This document shows, one piece after another, positions 1 to 4,446 of a stretch of 5,450 bases of DNA. Source of the DNA: an uncultured Steroidobacteraceae bacterium (lineage in GTDB: Bacteria; Pseudomonadota; Gammaproteobacteria; Steroidobacterales; Steroidobacteraceae). The notes beneath the pieces are model-generated. The model did not search any database. It was not told where the DNA came from and saw only the letters and a program-made list of their open reading frames with translations. The translations under genes were made by a program, and so were the position numbers. Where the stretch lies: contig CATPBQ010000252.1 of assembly GCA_955652795.1 (NCBI GenBank), positions 1-5,450 on the forward strand, in the 5' to 3' direction. Positions within the stretch are counted from its first letter, which is position 1. The number at the start of each line of letters is the position of its first letter.

Positions 1-666
1 CCCCCCGCGGCGGCGGCGGCGCCGCCGCCGCTGGCGCTCGCGCCCCCCTCTCCCGGCGGCGCGGTGTCGCAGGACGTGGCGCAGCGCGAGAGCGCCGAGG
101 ACGCGGCCGCCGCGCTCGCGGCCGCGAAGTCACGTACGGCCGCGACCAGCCCGCAACCGGTGTCGGCGGCACAGGCGGAGGCGCTGAGTCCTGCGCTCGG
201 GCCGGCGGCGGATGCCGAGCAGAGCGCCGATCCGAACGACTACAGCGTCGGGCACGACGACATGATCCGGGTGGCCGGGGACGAGACGCTCGGGCATTAC
301 GCCGACTGGCTCGCGCTAAGCACGCAGCACGTGCGCGAGATCAATCGCTTCAAGTTTCGCCGCCCGGTGCTCATCGGCCAGCGCATCAAGCTGGATTTCA
401 GGAAGGTGTCGCGCGAGGCGTTCGAAGCGCGCCGTCGCGAGTATCACCGACAGCTGCAGGCCGCCTATTTCGCCGCGCACCGCATCGTGGGCACCGAGGT
501 CTACATTGCGCGGCCCGGTGACTCGCTGTGGACCCTCACTCAGCACGCGGCGCAGATGCCCATGTGGCTGGTGCAGCAGTACAACCCGGATGTGGATCTC
601 GCCGACCTGCACCCCGGCACCCAGATCGTGATGCCGCGGGTGCAGGAGGTGGGGAGCGGGGGCTGA
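1..666 (+). CDS. LysM-domain protein, probably C-terminal part of an MltD-like lytic transglycosylase (5' end outside window)
   Basis: The frame is open from base 1 to the TGA at 664-666, so this is the 3' part of a longer gene; an internal GTG at 64 could start translation but nothing favours it. The first ~60 codons encode an Ala/Pro-rich linker (PPAAAAAPPP at the edge), followed by an Ala-rich acidic stretch. Two LysM-like modules follow: a divergent one at about 262-399 (ETLGHYADWL ... VLIGQRIKLDF) and a canonical one at about 505-639 (YIARPGDSLWTL ... QQYNPDVDLADLHPGTQIVMP). A charged helical segment (FEARRREYHRQLQAAYF) joins them. LysM modules bind the N-acetylglucosamine of peptidoglycan, so the protein should act in the periplasm. 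In gammaproteobacteria this arrangement usually follows an SLT (lysozyme-like) transglycosylase domain, as in MltD; that domain would lie left of the window and is inferred. A non-enzymatic LysM protein is the alternative. Confidence 0.82.
   Translation, partial: PPAAAAAPPPLALAPPSPGGAVSQDVAQRESAEDAAAALAAAKSRTAATSPQPVSAAQAEALSPALGPAADAEQSADPNDYSVGHDDMIRVAGDETLGHYADWLALSTQHVREINRFKFRRPVLIGQRIKLDFRKVSREAFEARRREYHRQLQAAYFAAHRIVGTEVYIARPGDSLWTLTQHAAQMPMWLVQQYNPDVDLADLHPGTQIVMPRVQEVGSGG
10..31. repeat. 22-bp perfect palindrome made of GGC/GCC triplets
   Basis: Bases 10-31 form a perfect palindrome centred between 20 and 21: a run of GGC-type triplets meets a run of GCC-type triplets. It sits in frame within the linker, where it encodes alanines followed by prolines. 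Triplet units mean that length changes would lengthen or shorten the linker without a frameshift. It may simply reflect Ala/Pro low complexity in a GC-rich genome. Confidence 0.8.
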
Positions 667-690
667 TCGGCGCGCGATGCCCTCCAGAAT

Positions 691-730
691 GCGGCCGCGG
701 GGCGCTGTGACGGGCGCACATGCCGGCCGC
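691..730. repeat. Inverted repeat after the LysM gene, weak terminator candidate
   Basis: GCGGCCG (691-697) is the exact reverse complement of CGGCCGC (724-730), giving a 7-bp GC stem with a 26-nt loop that could itself pair weakly (GCGC with GCGC). It lies 24 bp after the LysM stop and just before the TATAAT box of the next gene, the right place for a transcription stop. There is no following T-run, and the same heptamer also occurs as a direct repeat, so the function is uncertain. Confidence 0.3.
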
Positions 731-743
731 TGGGGCGTGTGCC

Positions 744-749
744 TATAAT
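744..749 (+). promoter_or_regulatory. Perfect TATAAT -10 box upstream of the L,D-transpeptidase gene
   Basis: A consensus sigma-70 -10 hexamer stands out in an otherwise GC-rich gap. No convincing -35 is seen 16-19 bp upstream (the 17-bp position reads TGCCGG), and the extended -10 TGn is not in register. Transcription would start near 755-757. That makes the GTG at 761 an unlikely start codon and favours the ATG at 782. The promoter probably serves both the transpeptidase gene and ppnN. Confidence 0.6.
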
Positions 750-781
750 CACCCGAACCGGTGCCCGTGTCGAAGCGAAAC

Positions 782-1327
782 ATGATGACTTTCAGGACCT
801 TAGTTCCGATCCTGGCGCTCGCCTGCGTGGCGGGCGCAGCGCACTCGGATGCGCTGCCGGAAGTCCAGCCGGTCATGCTGCGTCCGGCGAGCGAGACCCT
901 CCCGGTGGTGGACCGCGTGTTGGTGCGCAAAGCCGAGCGGCGCCTGCTTTTGATGCACGGCGGCAACATCGTACGCGCCTATCACGTCGCGCTCGGCTTG
1001 AGCCCGGTGGGACAGAAGGAGCGCTCCGGAGACTTCCGCACGCCTGAAGGCAGCTACCGGCTCGAGCGCCGCAATCCGCGCAGCGACTACTTCCTCTCGA
1101 TCAAGGTGTCGTACCCGAACCCGCTGGATATGAAGCGCGCGCGGGCACGGCACTGGGAAGCCGGCGGCTCGATCATGATCCACGGTCTGCCCAACCAGCT
1201 GAAGCATGACCCGGACTACTATCTCAACCACGACTGGACCGATGGCTGCATCGCCGTGTCGAACGCTGACATGGTGGAGATCTGGATGCTCACACCCGAC
1301 GATGTGTCGATAGACATCCTTCCCTAG
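782..1327 (+). CDS. Exported L,D-transpeptidase-fold (YkuD) protein, YafK/DpaA-like
   Basis: This 181-residue protein has a Sec-type signal peptide: MMTFRT, then a hydrophobic core LVPILALACVAG, with a likely cleavage site near AHS-DA at 22-24. The mature part is a single YkuD domain (about 44-179). The catalytic region shows IMIHGLPN (His134) and DWTDGCIAVSN (presumed nucleophile Cys156). Asp replaces the His often found in the S/T-H-G-C motif, and with the RNPRSDYFLSIKVSYPNP block this recalls the YafK/COG3034 branch. In E. coli the YafK member DpaA cleaves the link between Braun lipoprotein and peptidoglycan, whereas other YkuD enzymes make 3-3 crosslinks; which applies here cannot be told. 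I chose ATG 782 over the in-frame GTG 761 because of the TATAAT box at 744-749 and the cleaner signal peptide; ATG 785 is also possible. ppnN follows after one base. Confidence 0.88.
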   Translation: MMTFRTLVPILALACVAGAAHSDALPEVQPVMLRPASETLPVVDRVLVRKAERRLLLMHGGNIVRAYHVALGLSPVGQKERSGDFRTPEGSYRLERRNPRSDYFLSIKVSYPNPLDMKRARARHWEAGGSIMIHGLPNQLKHDPDYYLNHDWTDGCIAVSNADMVEIWMLTPDDVSIDILP

Positions 1328-1328
1328 C

Positions 1329-2708
1329 GTGAGCAGCGACTTTTCAGAATTCGTCGACGCCCGCGTCGGTCCGCTCGGCAGTCTCGAGAACCTCTCGCAG
1401 AGCGAGATCGACAAGCTCCTGGACACCGGGCAGGGGGGTCTGTACCCGCTGTTCCGCCGCTGCGCGCTGGCGGTGCTCAACAGCGGTGCACCCACCGACA
1501 ACCCCAAGGAGATCTTCGACCGTTACCGCGACTTCGACATCCGCATCGTGCGTCACCCCTGGGGGGTGAAGCTCGAGGTGCAGAACGCCCCGGCGGCCGC
1601 CTTCGTCGACGGCGAGATGATCCGCGGCATCAAGGAGCACCTGTTCGCCGTGCTGCGCGACGTGGTGTTCATCTCCAACGAGATCCTCGCCAGCGGCCGC
1701 TTCGATCTGACGGACTCCGCCTCCATCACCAACGCCGTGTTCCATGTGCTGCGTAACGCGCGGCTGCTGGACTACAAGGCGCGGCCGAACCTGGTGGTGT
1801 GCTGGGGCGGGCACTCGATCGCCGCGCAGGAATACCAGTACACCAAGAACGTGGGCTACGAGCTCGGCCTGCGCGGGCTCGACGTGTGCACCGGCTGCGG
1901 CCCGGGCGCCATGAAGGGCCCGATGAAGGGCGCGACCATCGGTCACGCCAAGCAGCGTATCGAGCACGGCCGCTATATCGGCATCACCGAGCCGGGGATC
2001 ATCGCCGCCGAGCCGCCCAATCCCATCGTCAGCCAGCTGGCGATCATGCCGGACATCGAAAAGCGCCTCGAGGCGTTCGTGCGCCTGGCGCACGGCATCG
2101 TGGTGTTCCCCGGCGGGGCGGGTACCGCGGAAGAGATCCTGTACCTGACGGGAATCCTGCTGGATCCCGCCAACCGCGAGCAGCCATTTCCCATCGTGCT
2201 GACCGGGCCGCGCGACAGCGCCGCGTATTTCGAGCAGATCACCCGCTTCGTCTCCGGCACCTTGGGGGGCGAGGCGGTGCGGCGGCTGATCACCGTCATC
2301 GATGATCCACCGGACGTGGCCCGACGCCTGGTGCGCGGCATGGAGGCGGTGCGCGAGTTCCGTCGCCACCACAGCGACTCGTACAACTTCAACTGGCTGC
2401 TGTCGATTCAGCCGCAGTTCCAGCAGCCCTTCGAGGTCACCCACGCGACGATGCGCGGGCTGGAGCTGAAACGCGAGCAGCCCGCCCATGAACTCGCCGC
2501 CAACCTGCGGCGCGCGTTCTCGGGGATCGTCACCGGCAACGTCAAGGAATACGGGATCCAGGCGATCGAGCGCGAGGGTCCGTACGAGCTCGCCGGCGAT
2601 CCGTCGATCATGCTGCTGCTCGATGAGCTGCTGGCCGCCTTCGTCGCGCAGCGGCGCATGCGCCTGCCCGGCAGCACCTACCGTCCGGTGTATCGGCTGG
2701 TCGCCTGA
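1329..2708 (+). CDS. ppnN: Pyrimidine/purine-nucleotide 5'-monophosphate nucleosidase PpnN (LOG family)
   Basis: The 459-residue product matches E. coli PpnN (YgdH, about 454 aa) along its length. It hydrolyses the N-glycosidic bond of nucleoside monophosphates to free base and ribose 5-phosphate, in the cytoplasm. In E. coli, (p)ppGpp binds and activates it, shifting purine salvage during the stringent response. The N-terminal region (13-145) contains PLGSLENLSQSE and AVLNSGAPTDN. The LOG/Rossmann core (about 153-330) carries VVCWGGHSI, CGPGAM (190-195), EPGIIAAEPPNP and the signature PGGAGTAEE (261-269). The C-terminal region holds SYNFNW, RRAFSGIVTGNVKE and a final MRLPGSTYRP. Translation starts at a GTG one base after the transpeptidase stop, with no clear Shine-Dalgarno, which suggests coupling. 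About 12 residues precede the first conserved block, and there is no better internal start. No frameshift or missing motif is seen. Confidence 0.96.
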   Translation: MSSDFSEFVDARVGPLGSLENLSQSEIDKLLDTGQGGLYPLFRRCALAVLNSGAPTDNPKEIFDRYRDFDIRIVRHPWGVKLEVQNAPAAAFVDGEMIRGIKEHLFAVLRDVVFISNEILASGRFDLTDSASITNAVFHVLRNARLLDYKARPNLVVCWGGHSIAAQEYQYTKNVGYELGLRGLDVCTGCGPGAMKGPMKGATIGHAKQRIEHGRYIGITEPGIIAAEPPNPIVSQLAIMPDIEKRLEAFVRLAHGIVVFPGGAGTAEEILYLTGILLDPANREQPFPIVLTGPRDSAAYFEQITRFVSGTLGGEAVRRLITVIDDPPDVARRLVRGMEAVREFRRHHSDSYNFNWLLSIQPQFQQPFEVTHATMRGLELKREQPAHELAANLRRAFSGIVTGNVKEYGIQAIEREGPYELAGDPSIMLLLDELLAAFVAQRRMRLPGSTYRPVYRLVA

Positions 2709-2711
2709 GCG

Positions 2712-2749
2712 CGCACCGCGCGCGAGCCTCGCCGGCCTGCGCGCGTGCG
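2712..2749 (+). terminator. Strong GC hairpin just after ppnN, probable terminator
   Basis: CGCA + bulged C + CGCGCGC (2712-2723) pairs with GCGCGCG + TGCG (2739-2749), giving 11 base pairs with one bulge and a 15-nt loop, starting three bases after the ppnN stop. The stem is strong, but only TT follows (GTTACATAACG), so it is not a textbook intrinsic terminator. It may instead act as an mRNA 3'-end stabiliser. Confidence 0.4.
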
Positions 2750-2759
2750 GTTACATAAC

Positions 2760-2799
2760 GCTCTGCGCGCCGCACACTTTGCGCCTGCAGCGCGAGAGC
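2760..2799 (+). repeat. Second hairpin in the ppnN to small-gene gap
   Basis: GCTCT (2760-2764), a bulged G, then CGCGC (2766-2770) pairs with GCGCG (2790-2794) and AGAGC (2795-2799): 10 base pairs, one bulge, 19-nt loop. It stands between the likely terminator and the longer hairpin at 2807-2875. High GC raises the odds of chance pairing, so alone it is weak evidence. Confidence 0.35.
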
Positions 2800-2806
2800 T
2801 GTGTCC

Positions 2807-2875
2807 CAGCGTATGCGGCTGGCGACATGCTTGTGAACCAGTTCCTGCGGCGAGCACAGCCAACGCCGTACGCTG
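2807..2875. repeat. Long imperfect hairpin (15 Watson-Crick pairs), possible structured leader, small RNA or repeat element
   Basis: Three helices stack in register: CAGCGTA (2807-2813) with TACGCTG (2869-2875), CGGC (2816-2819) with GCCG (2865-2868), and TGGC (2820-2823) with GCCA (2859-2862). Two-base bulges lie at 2814-2815 and 2863-2864. The 35-nt apical part can pair further (GCTTG 2829-2833 with CGAGC 2851-2855, including one G-T). The element ends 15 bases before the Shine-Dalgarno at 2891. I do not recognise it as a known RNA family. It could be a 5' leader element, a small RNA, or a palindromic intergenic repeat. No target-site duplication is evident. Confidence 0.5.
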
Positions 2876-2890
2876 CGAGTGAAATCAAAT

Positions 2891-2896
2891 GAGGAG
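2891..2896 (+). promoter_or_regulatory. Shine-Dalgarno GAGGAG that decides the start of the small gene
   Basis: GAGGAG lies 7 bases before ATG 2904, ideal spacing and the best ribosome-binding site in the window. It overlaps the last base of the alternative upstream ATG at 2889, which has no site of its own, so the start at 2904 is preferred. Confidence 0.75.
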
Positions 2897-2903
2897 CTTT
2901 CTG

Positions 2904-3164
2904 ATGAGCTCGAGCGACAGGGGGCGAGACGACGCGTCCGGGACGCTGCCCGAACCGCCGGCGCCCACGGCCAACCCGACGGCAGGCGCGGACGCGTACG
3001 CGAACTGGCTGGATCGCATGCAGCGCGCGCGAGCGCGCCAGGCTGCCATCACCCGCAACCTCTACACCTGGCCGAACTACAAGAACTGGGCCGATCAGGT
3101 GCGGGATTCCTGGCAGGCAACCGACAGCACCGGCGCAAGCGGCGCCGGCAAACCCAAGAAATAG
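2904..3164 (+). CDS. Small protein of unknown function, convergent with a ParA-like gene
   Basis: The 86-residue product is not one I recognise. Residues 1-29 are Pro/Ala/Thr-rich and probably disordered. Residues 30-51 (AYANWLDRMQRARARQAAIT and on) look like a basic amphipathic helix. Residues 53-70 are strikingly aromatic (LYTWPNYKNWADQVRDSW), with three Trp and two Tyr. The tail (ATDSTGASGAGKPKK) is flexible and basic. There is no signal peptide or membrane segment, so it is likely cytoplasmic. Codons are strongly G/C-ending, which supports real coding. The start at 2904 rests on the GAGGAG site; using ATG 2889 would add MRSFL. A structured, otherwise empty leader precedes it. The stop is 32 bp from the end of the oppositely oriented ParA gene. 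A role as a partner or cargo adaptor for that ATPase is speculation. Confidence 0.72.
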   Translation: MSSSDRGRDDASGTLPEPPAPTANPTAGADAYANWLDRMQRARARQAAITRNLYTWPNYKNWADQVRDSWQATDSTGASGAGKPKK

Positions 3165-3196
3165 CGTTCCGAACCCGCAGCTTACGATCCGCGTCC

Positions 3197-3976
3197 TCAG
3201 GCGTTGACGAGCGTCCGGGACGCCGCCCGCACCGCTACCGAACCATCCCCGCTGCCGACCGGCTCCCCGTCGCCCACGGCCTGGCCGGCATCCTGCGATG
3301 AAGCCCCTGGCGGGGCTGGCGCCGCGCCTGCGGGCCGCGCCAGCCACTCCACCAGCGGCACCCATTGCGCGACGTCATCCTGCGCCACATAGCTCTTCAT
3401 CTCGTGCACGCCGATGCCCAGCTCGGCGGCGCGCACGTAGTTCTGTGAGTCCCGGATGGTCGCGACGATCGGGATACCCAGGGTATGCAGGAAGCGGATC
3501 AGCGCCTGGTAGGTGAGCGTATTGCGGCGGATGCGGTTGGCGATGACGCCGAGGCGGTCCTCGTCGCGCCGGATCTTGGCCACCAGCAGCAGGTCGCGGA
3601 TGCAGCGCGAGCACGCATGGATGTCGATGTCCGAGGGCAGGACCGGCACGATGATCTTGTCGGCATCCCGCGTCATCTCGGGCAGGTGGTGCGGATCCAG
3701 CGCGGCGGGGGTGTCCACGATGACGTGCGTGGCCACATCGGGCACTCGTAACTGGAACGCGCGCGTAGTTCGCGTGTCTTTCTCAAAGGCGGCGATGACG
3801 TGAATCGGAGCCTGTGCGGGCTGGCGTTTCCTGACCCAGCGCAGCGATGAACCCTGGGGATCGAAATCCATGAGCACCGGCGTGTGCCCGCGAGAAGCCA
3901 GATAGCTCGCCAGATTGATCGCGATGGTCGTCTTGCCGGACCCACCCTTGGGGTTCAGGACGACGATGCGCTGCAT
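3197..3976 (-). CDS. ParA/MinD-family P-loop ATPase, orphan (no ParB in window)
   Basis: This 259-residue protein is a deviant Walker-A ATPase of the ParA/MinD group. Near the N-terminus lies KGGSGKTT (10-17) with the signature Lys10 and the catalytic-type Lys15. The A' motif is DFDPQGSS (37-44) and the Walker B is HVIVDTPA (84-91), followed by PVLPSDIDI (111-119). Such proteins dimerise on ATP, usually bind DNA or membrane, and position plasmids, chromosomes or protein assemblies. The fold ends near 212; the remaining ~47 residues form a Pro/Ala/Gly/Ser tail that is probably disordered. There is no N-terminal helix-turn-helix, unlike the plasmid P1/F type, and no C-terminal MinD-like amphipathic helix is obvious. 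AAGG (3985-3982) lies 5 bases before the ATG as a ribosome-binding site. No parB or known cargo gene is adjacent: an uncharacterised small gene converges from the left and another diverges to the right. The cargo is unknown. Confidence 0.9.
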   Translation of the reverse strand: MQRIVVLNPKGGSGKTTIAINLASYLASRGHTPVLMDFDPQGSSLRWVRKRQPAQAPIHVIAAFEKDTRTTRAFQLRVPDVATHVIVDTPAALDPHHLPEMTRDADKIIVPVLPSDIDIHACSRCIRDLLLVAKIRRDEDRLGVIANRIRRNTLTYQALIRFLHTLGIPIVATIRDSQNYVRAAELGIGVHEMKSYVAQDDVAQWVPLVEWLARPAGAAPAPPGASSQDAGQAVGDGEPVGSGDGSVAVRAASRTLVNA

Positions 3977-3997
3977 GAGGACCTTGTTTTGTCACAT

Positions 3998-4013
3998 CCG
4001 CGTGGTGACGCGG
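3998..4013. promoter_or_regulatory. Inverted repeat upstream of the ParA-like gene, possible operator
   Basis: CCGCGT (3998-4003) and ACGCGG (4008-4013) form a perfect 6-bp inverted repeat around GGTG. It is overlapped by a second one, GTCAC (3991-3995) with GTGAC (4005-4009). The site begins 21 bp before the ParA start codon. Small inverted repeats here often act as operators, and some ParA systems autoregulate, but this ATPase has no visible DNA-binding domain of the helix-turn-helix kind. A leader RNA hairpin is the alternative. Confidence 0.4.
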
Positions 4014-4023
4014 TTCGCAGCCA

Positions 4024-4052
4024 AGCCTACGCACGCCCCGCAGCTCCTGCAA
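4024..4052 (-). promoter_or_regulatory. Weak sigma-70 promoter candidate for the ParA-like gene
   Basis: Reading the minus strand, TTGCAG (4052-4047) and TAGGCT (4029-4024) are separated by 17 bp. Each matches three of six consensus bases. Transcription would begin near 4017, placing the inverted repeat at 3998-4013 in the first bases of the transcript. The spacing is good and the location sensible, but the hexamers are poor. Confidence 0.25.
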
Positions 4053-4125
4053 GCCGATACGTACTAACCGCGACTGTGAGCGCGAGCACGCCGCCGCGCC
4101 CGGCCGCTCCGTAGAGTCGGCGCCG

Positions 4126-4317
4126 ATGGAATCCTTTCTGCATCTGTGGGACGAGCTCGACGATGTCGCCGGCGCCTGTCGCCACGTGGCGACGTCGACG
4201 GTGGTCGAAATCGCCAGCGCCTCAGCGCCGCTCATTGCCGCGGCCGCCGAGGTCCTGCTGGCCGGCACCGCGACACTGCTGCTCGCCCACCGCTACCTGC
4301 TGAGCTTCGCCACCTAG
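4126..4317 (+). CDS. Small hydrophobic protein of unknown function (63 aa)
   Basis: I do not recognise this family. The N-terminal third is acidic and amphipathic (FLHLWDELDDVAGACRHVATS), with one Cys at 18. Residues about 34-59 are Ala/Leu-rich (PLIAAAAEVLLAGTATLLL and on), long enough for a membrane helix though interrupted by Glu42. Support for real coding is that about 86 percent of codons end in G or C, as in neighbouring genes, and a continuous frame starts at an ATG. No good Shine-Dalgarno precedes 4126, which is the main doubt. It diverges from the ParA-like gene across a 149-bp gap and is followed by the htpG promoter region. It could be a small inner-membrane protein; any link with the ATPase is only positional. 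Confidence 0.58.
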   Translation: MESFLHLWDELDDVAGACRHVATSTVVEIASASAPLIAAAAEVLLAGTATLLLAHRYLLSFAT

Positions 4318-4381
4318 GCCATCGCTTCGGTGGCGCGCGGTCCGCGTCCTGGCCGTGAGGGCTCAGGTTACGGCGGCGGCG

Positions 4382-4409
4382 CTTGAAAATTCCACCGTCC
4401 CTCCCAAGA
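4382..4409 (+). promoter_or_regulatory. Sigma-32 (heat-shock) promoter of htpG
   Basis: CTTGAAA (4382-4388) is an exact match to the RpoH -35 element. After a 13-bp spacer, TCCCAAGA (4402-4409) matches the CCC-A core of the CCCCATNT -10 element. The predicted start is near 4416, leaving a leader of about 30 nt before htpG. htpG is a classical RpoH-regulon member in E. coli, so position and sequence agree. No separate sigma-70 promoter is evident in 4318-4446, which otherwise holds only weak hairpins. Confidence 0.75.
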
Positions 4410-4446
4410 TGCTGCGTTTGCGGACAGCCTGTCTGATTTTCCGCGG

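Noticed and set aside
761..781. GTG start for the L,D-transpeptidase
   Set aside because: It is only a few bases from the transcription start predicted by TATAAT and would put seven extra polar residues before the signal peptide.
815..829. Lipobox in the L,D-transpeptidase signal peptide (LALAC)
   Set aside because: The residue three before Cys is Ala and the next is Leu, so it does not fit the L-A/S-G/A-C pattern. Cleavage by ordinary signal peptidase near AHS-DA is more likely.
316..969. Open frame of 217 codons on the minus strand over the LysM gene end and promoter region
   Set aside because: It overlaps two real genes and the TATAAT box, and its sequence is Arg/Ala-rich without domains.
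800..1507. Open frame of 235 codons on the minus strand across the L,D-transpeptidase gene
   Set aside because: Antisense to two confident genes, spans their junction, and shows no family motif.
1344..2489. Long open frame (381 codons) on the minus strand across ppnN
   Set aside because: It lies wholly antisense to a clear ppnN. Its translation is His/Val/Gly/Arg-rich with no recognisable motif, as expected of the mirror frame of GC-rich coding DNA.
2750..2759. Small palindrome GTTA-CA-TAAC as a regulator site or -10 box
   Set aside because: Too short to assign. CATAAC matches four of six -10 bases but has no -35 at proper spacing.
3130..3148. Hairpin CCGGCGC / GCGCCGG near the end of the small gene as a terminator
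   Set aside because: A perfect 7-bp stem, but it lies inside the coding region before the stop and has no T-run on either strand.
2879..3301. Alternative plus-strand frame of 140 codons over the small gene and ParA end
   Set aside because: It lacks a suitable ribosome-binding site, is Arg-rich, and runs into the antisense ParA gene. The frame starting at 2904 has the GAGGAG site and better codon use.
3197..3976. McdA-type (carboxysome-positioning) or plasmid-partition identity for the ParA-like protein
   Set aside because: The signature lysine of Walker A is present, unlike cyanobacterial McdA, and there is no carboxysome, ParB or replication gene nearby. Only the general family can be supported.
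3783..4268. Open frame of 161 codons on the minus strand covering the ParA start and the divergent gap
   Set aside because: It overlaps the ParA N-terminus in another frame and the small gene at 4126 antisense. No motif and poor codon bias.
4308..4335. Hairpin CGCCACC / GGTGGCG spanning the stop of the 63-residue gene
   Set aside because: A 7-bp stem with a 14-nt loop and no T-run. It could contribute to termination but is not convincing in such GC-rich sequence.
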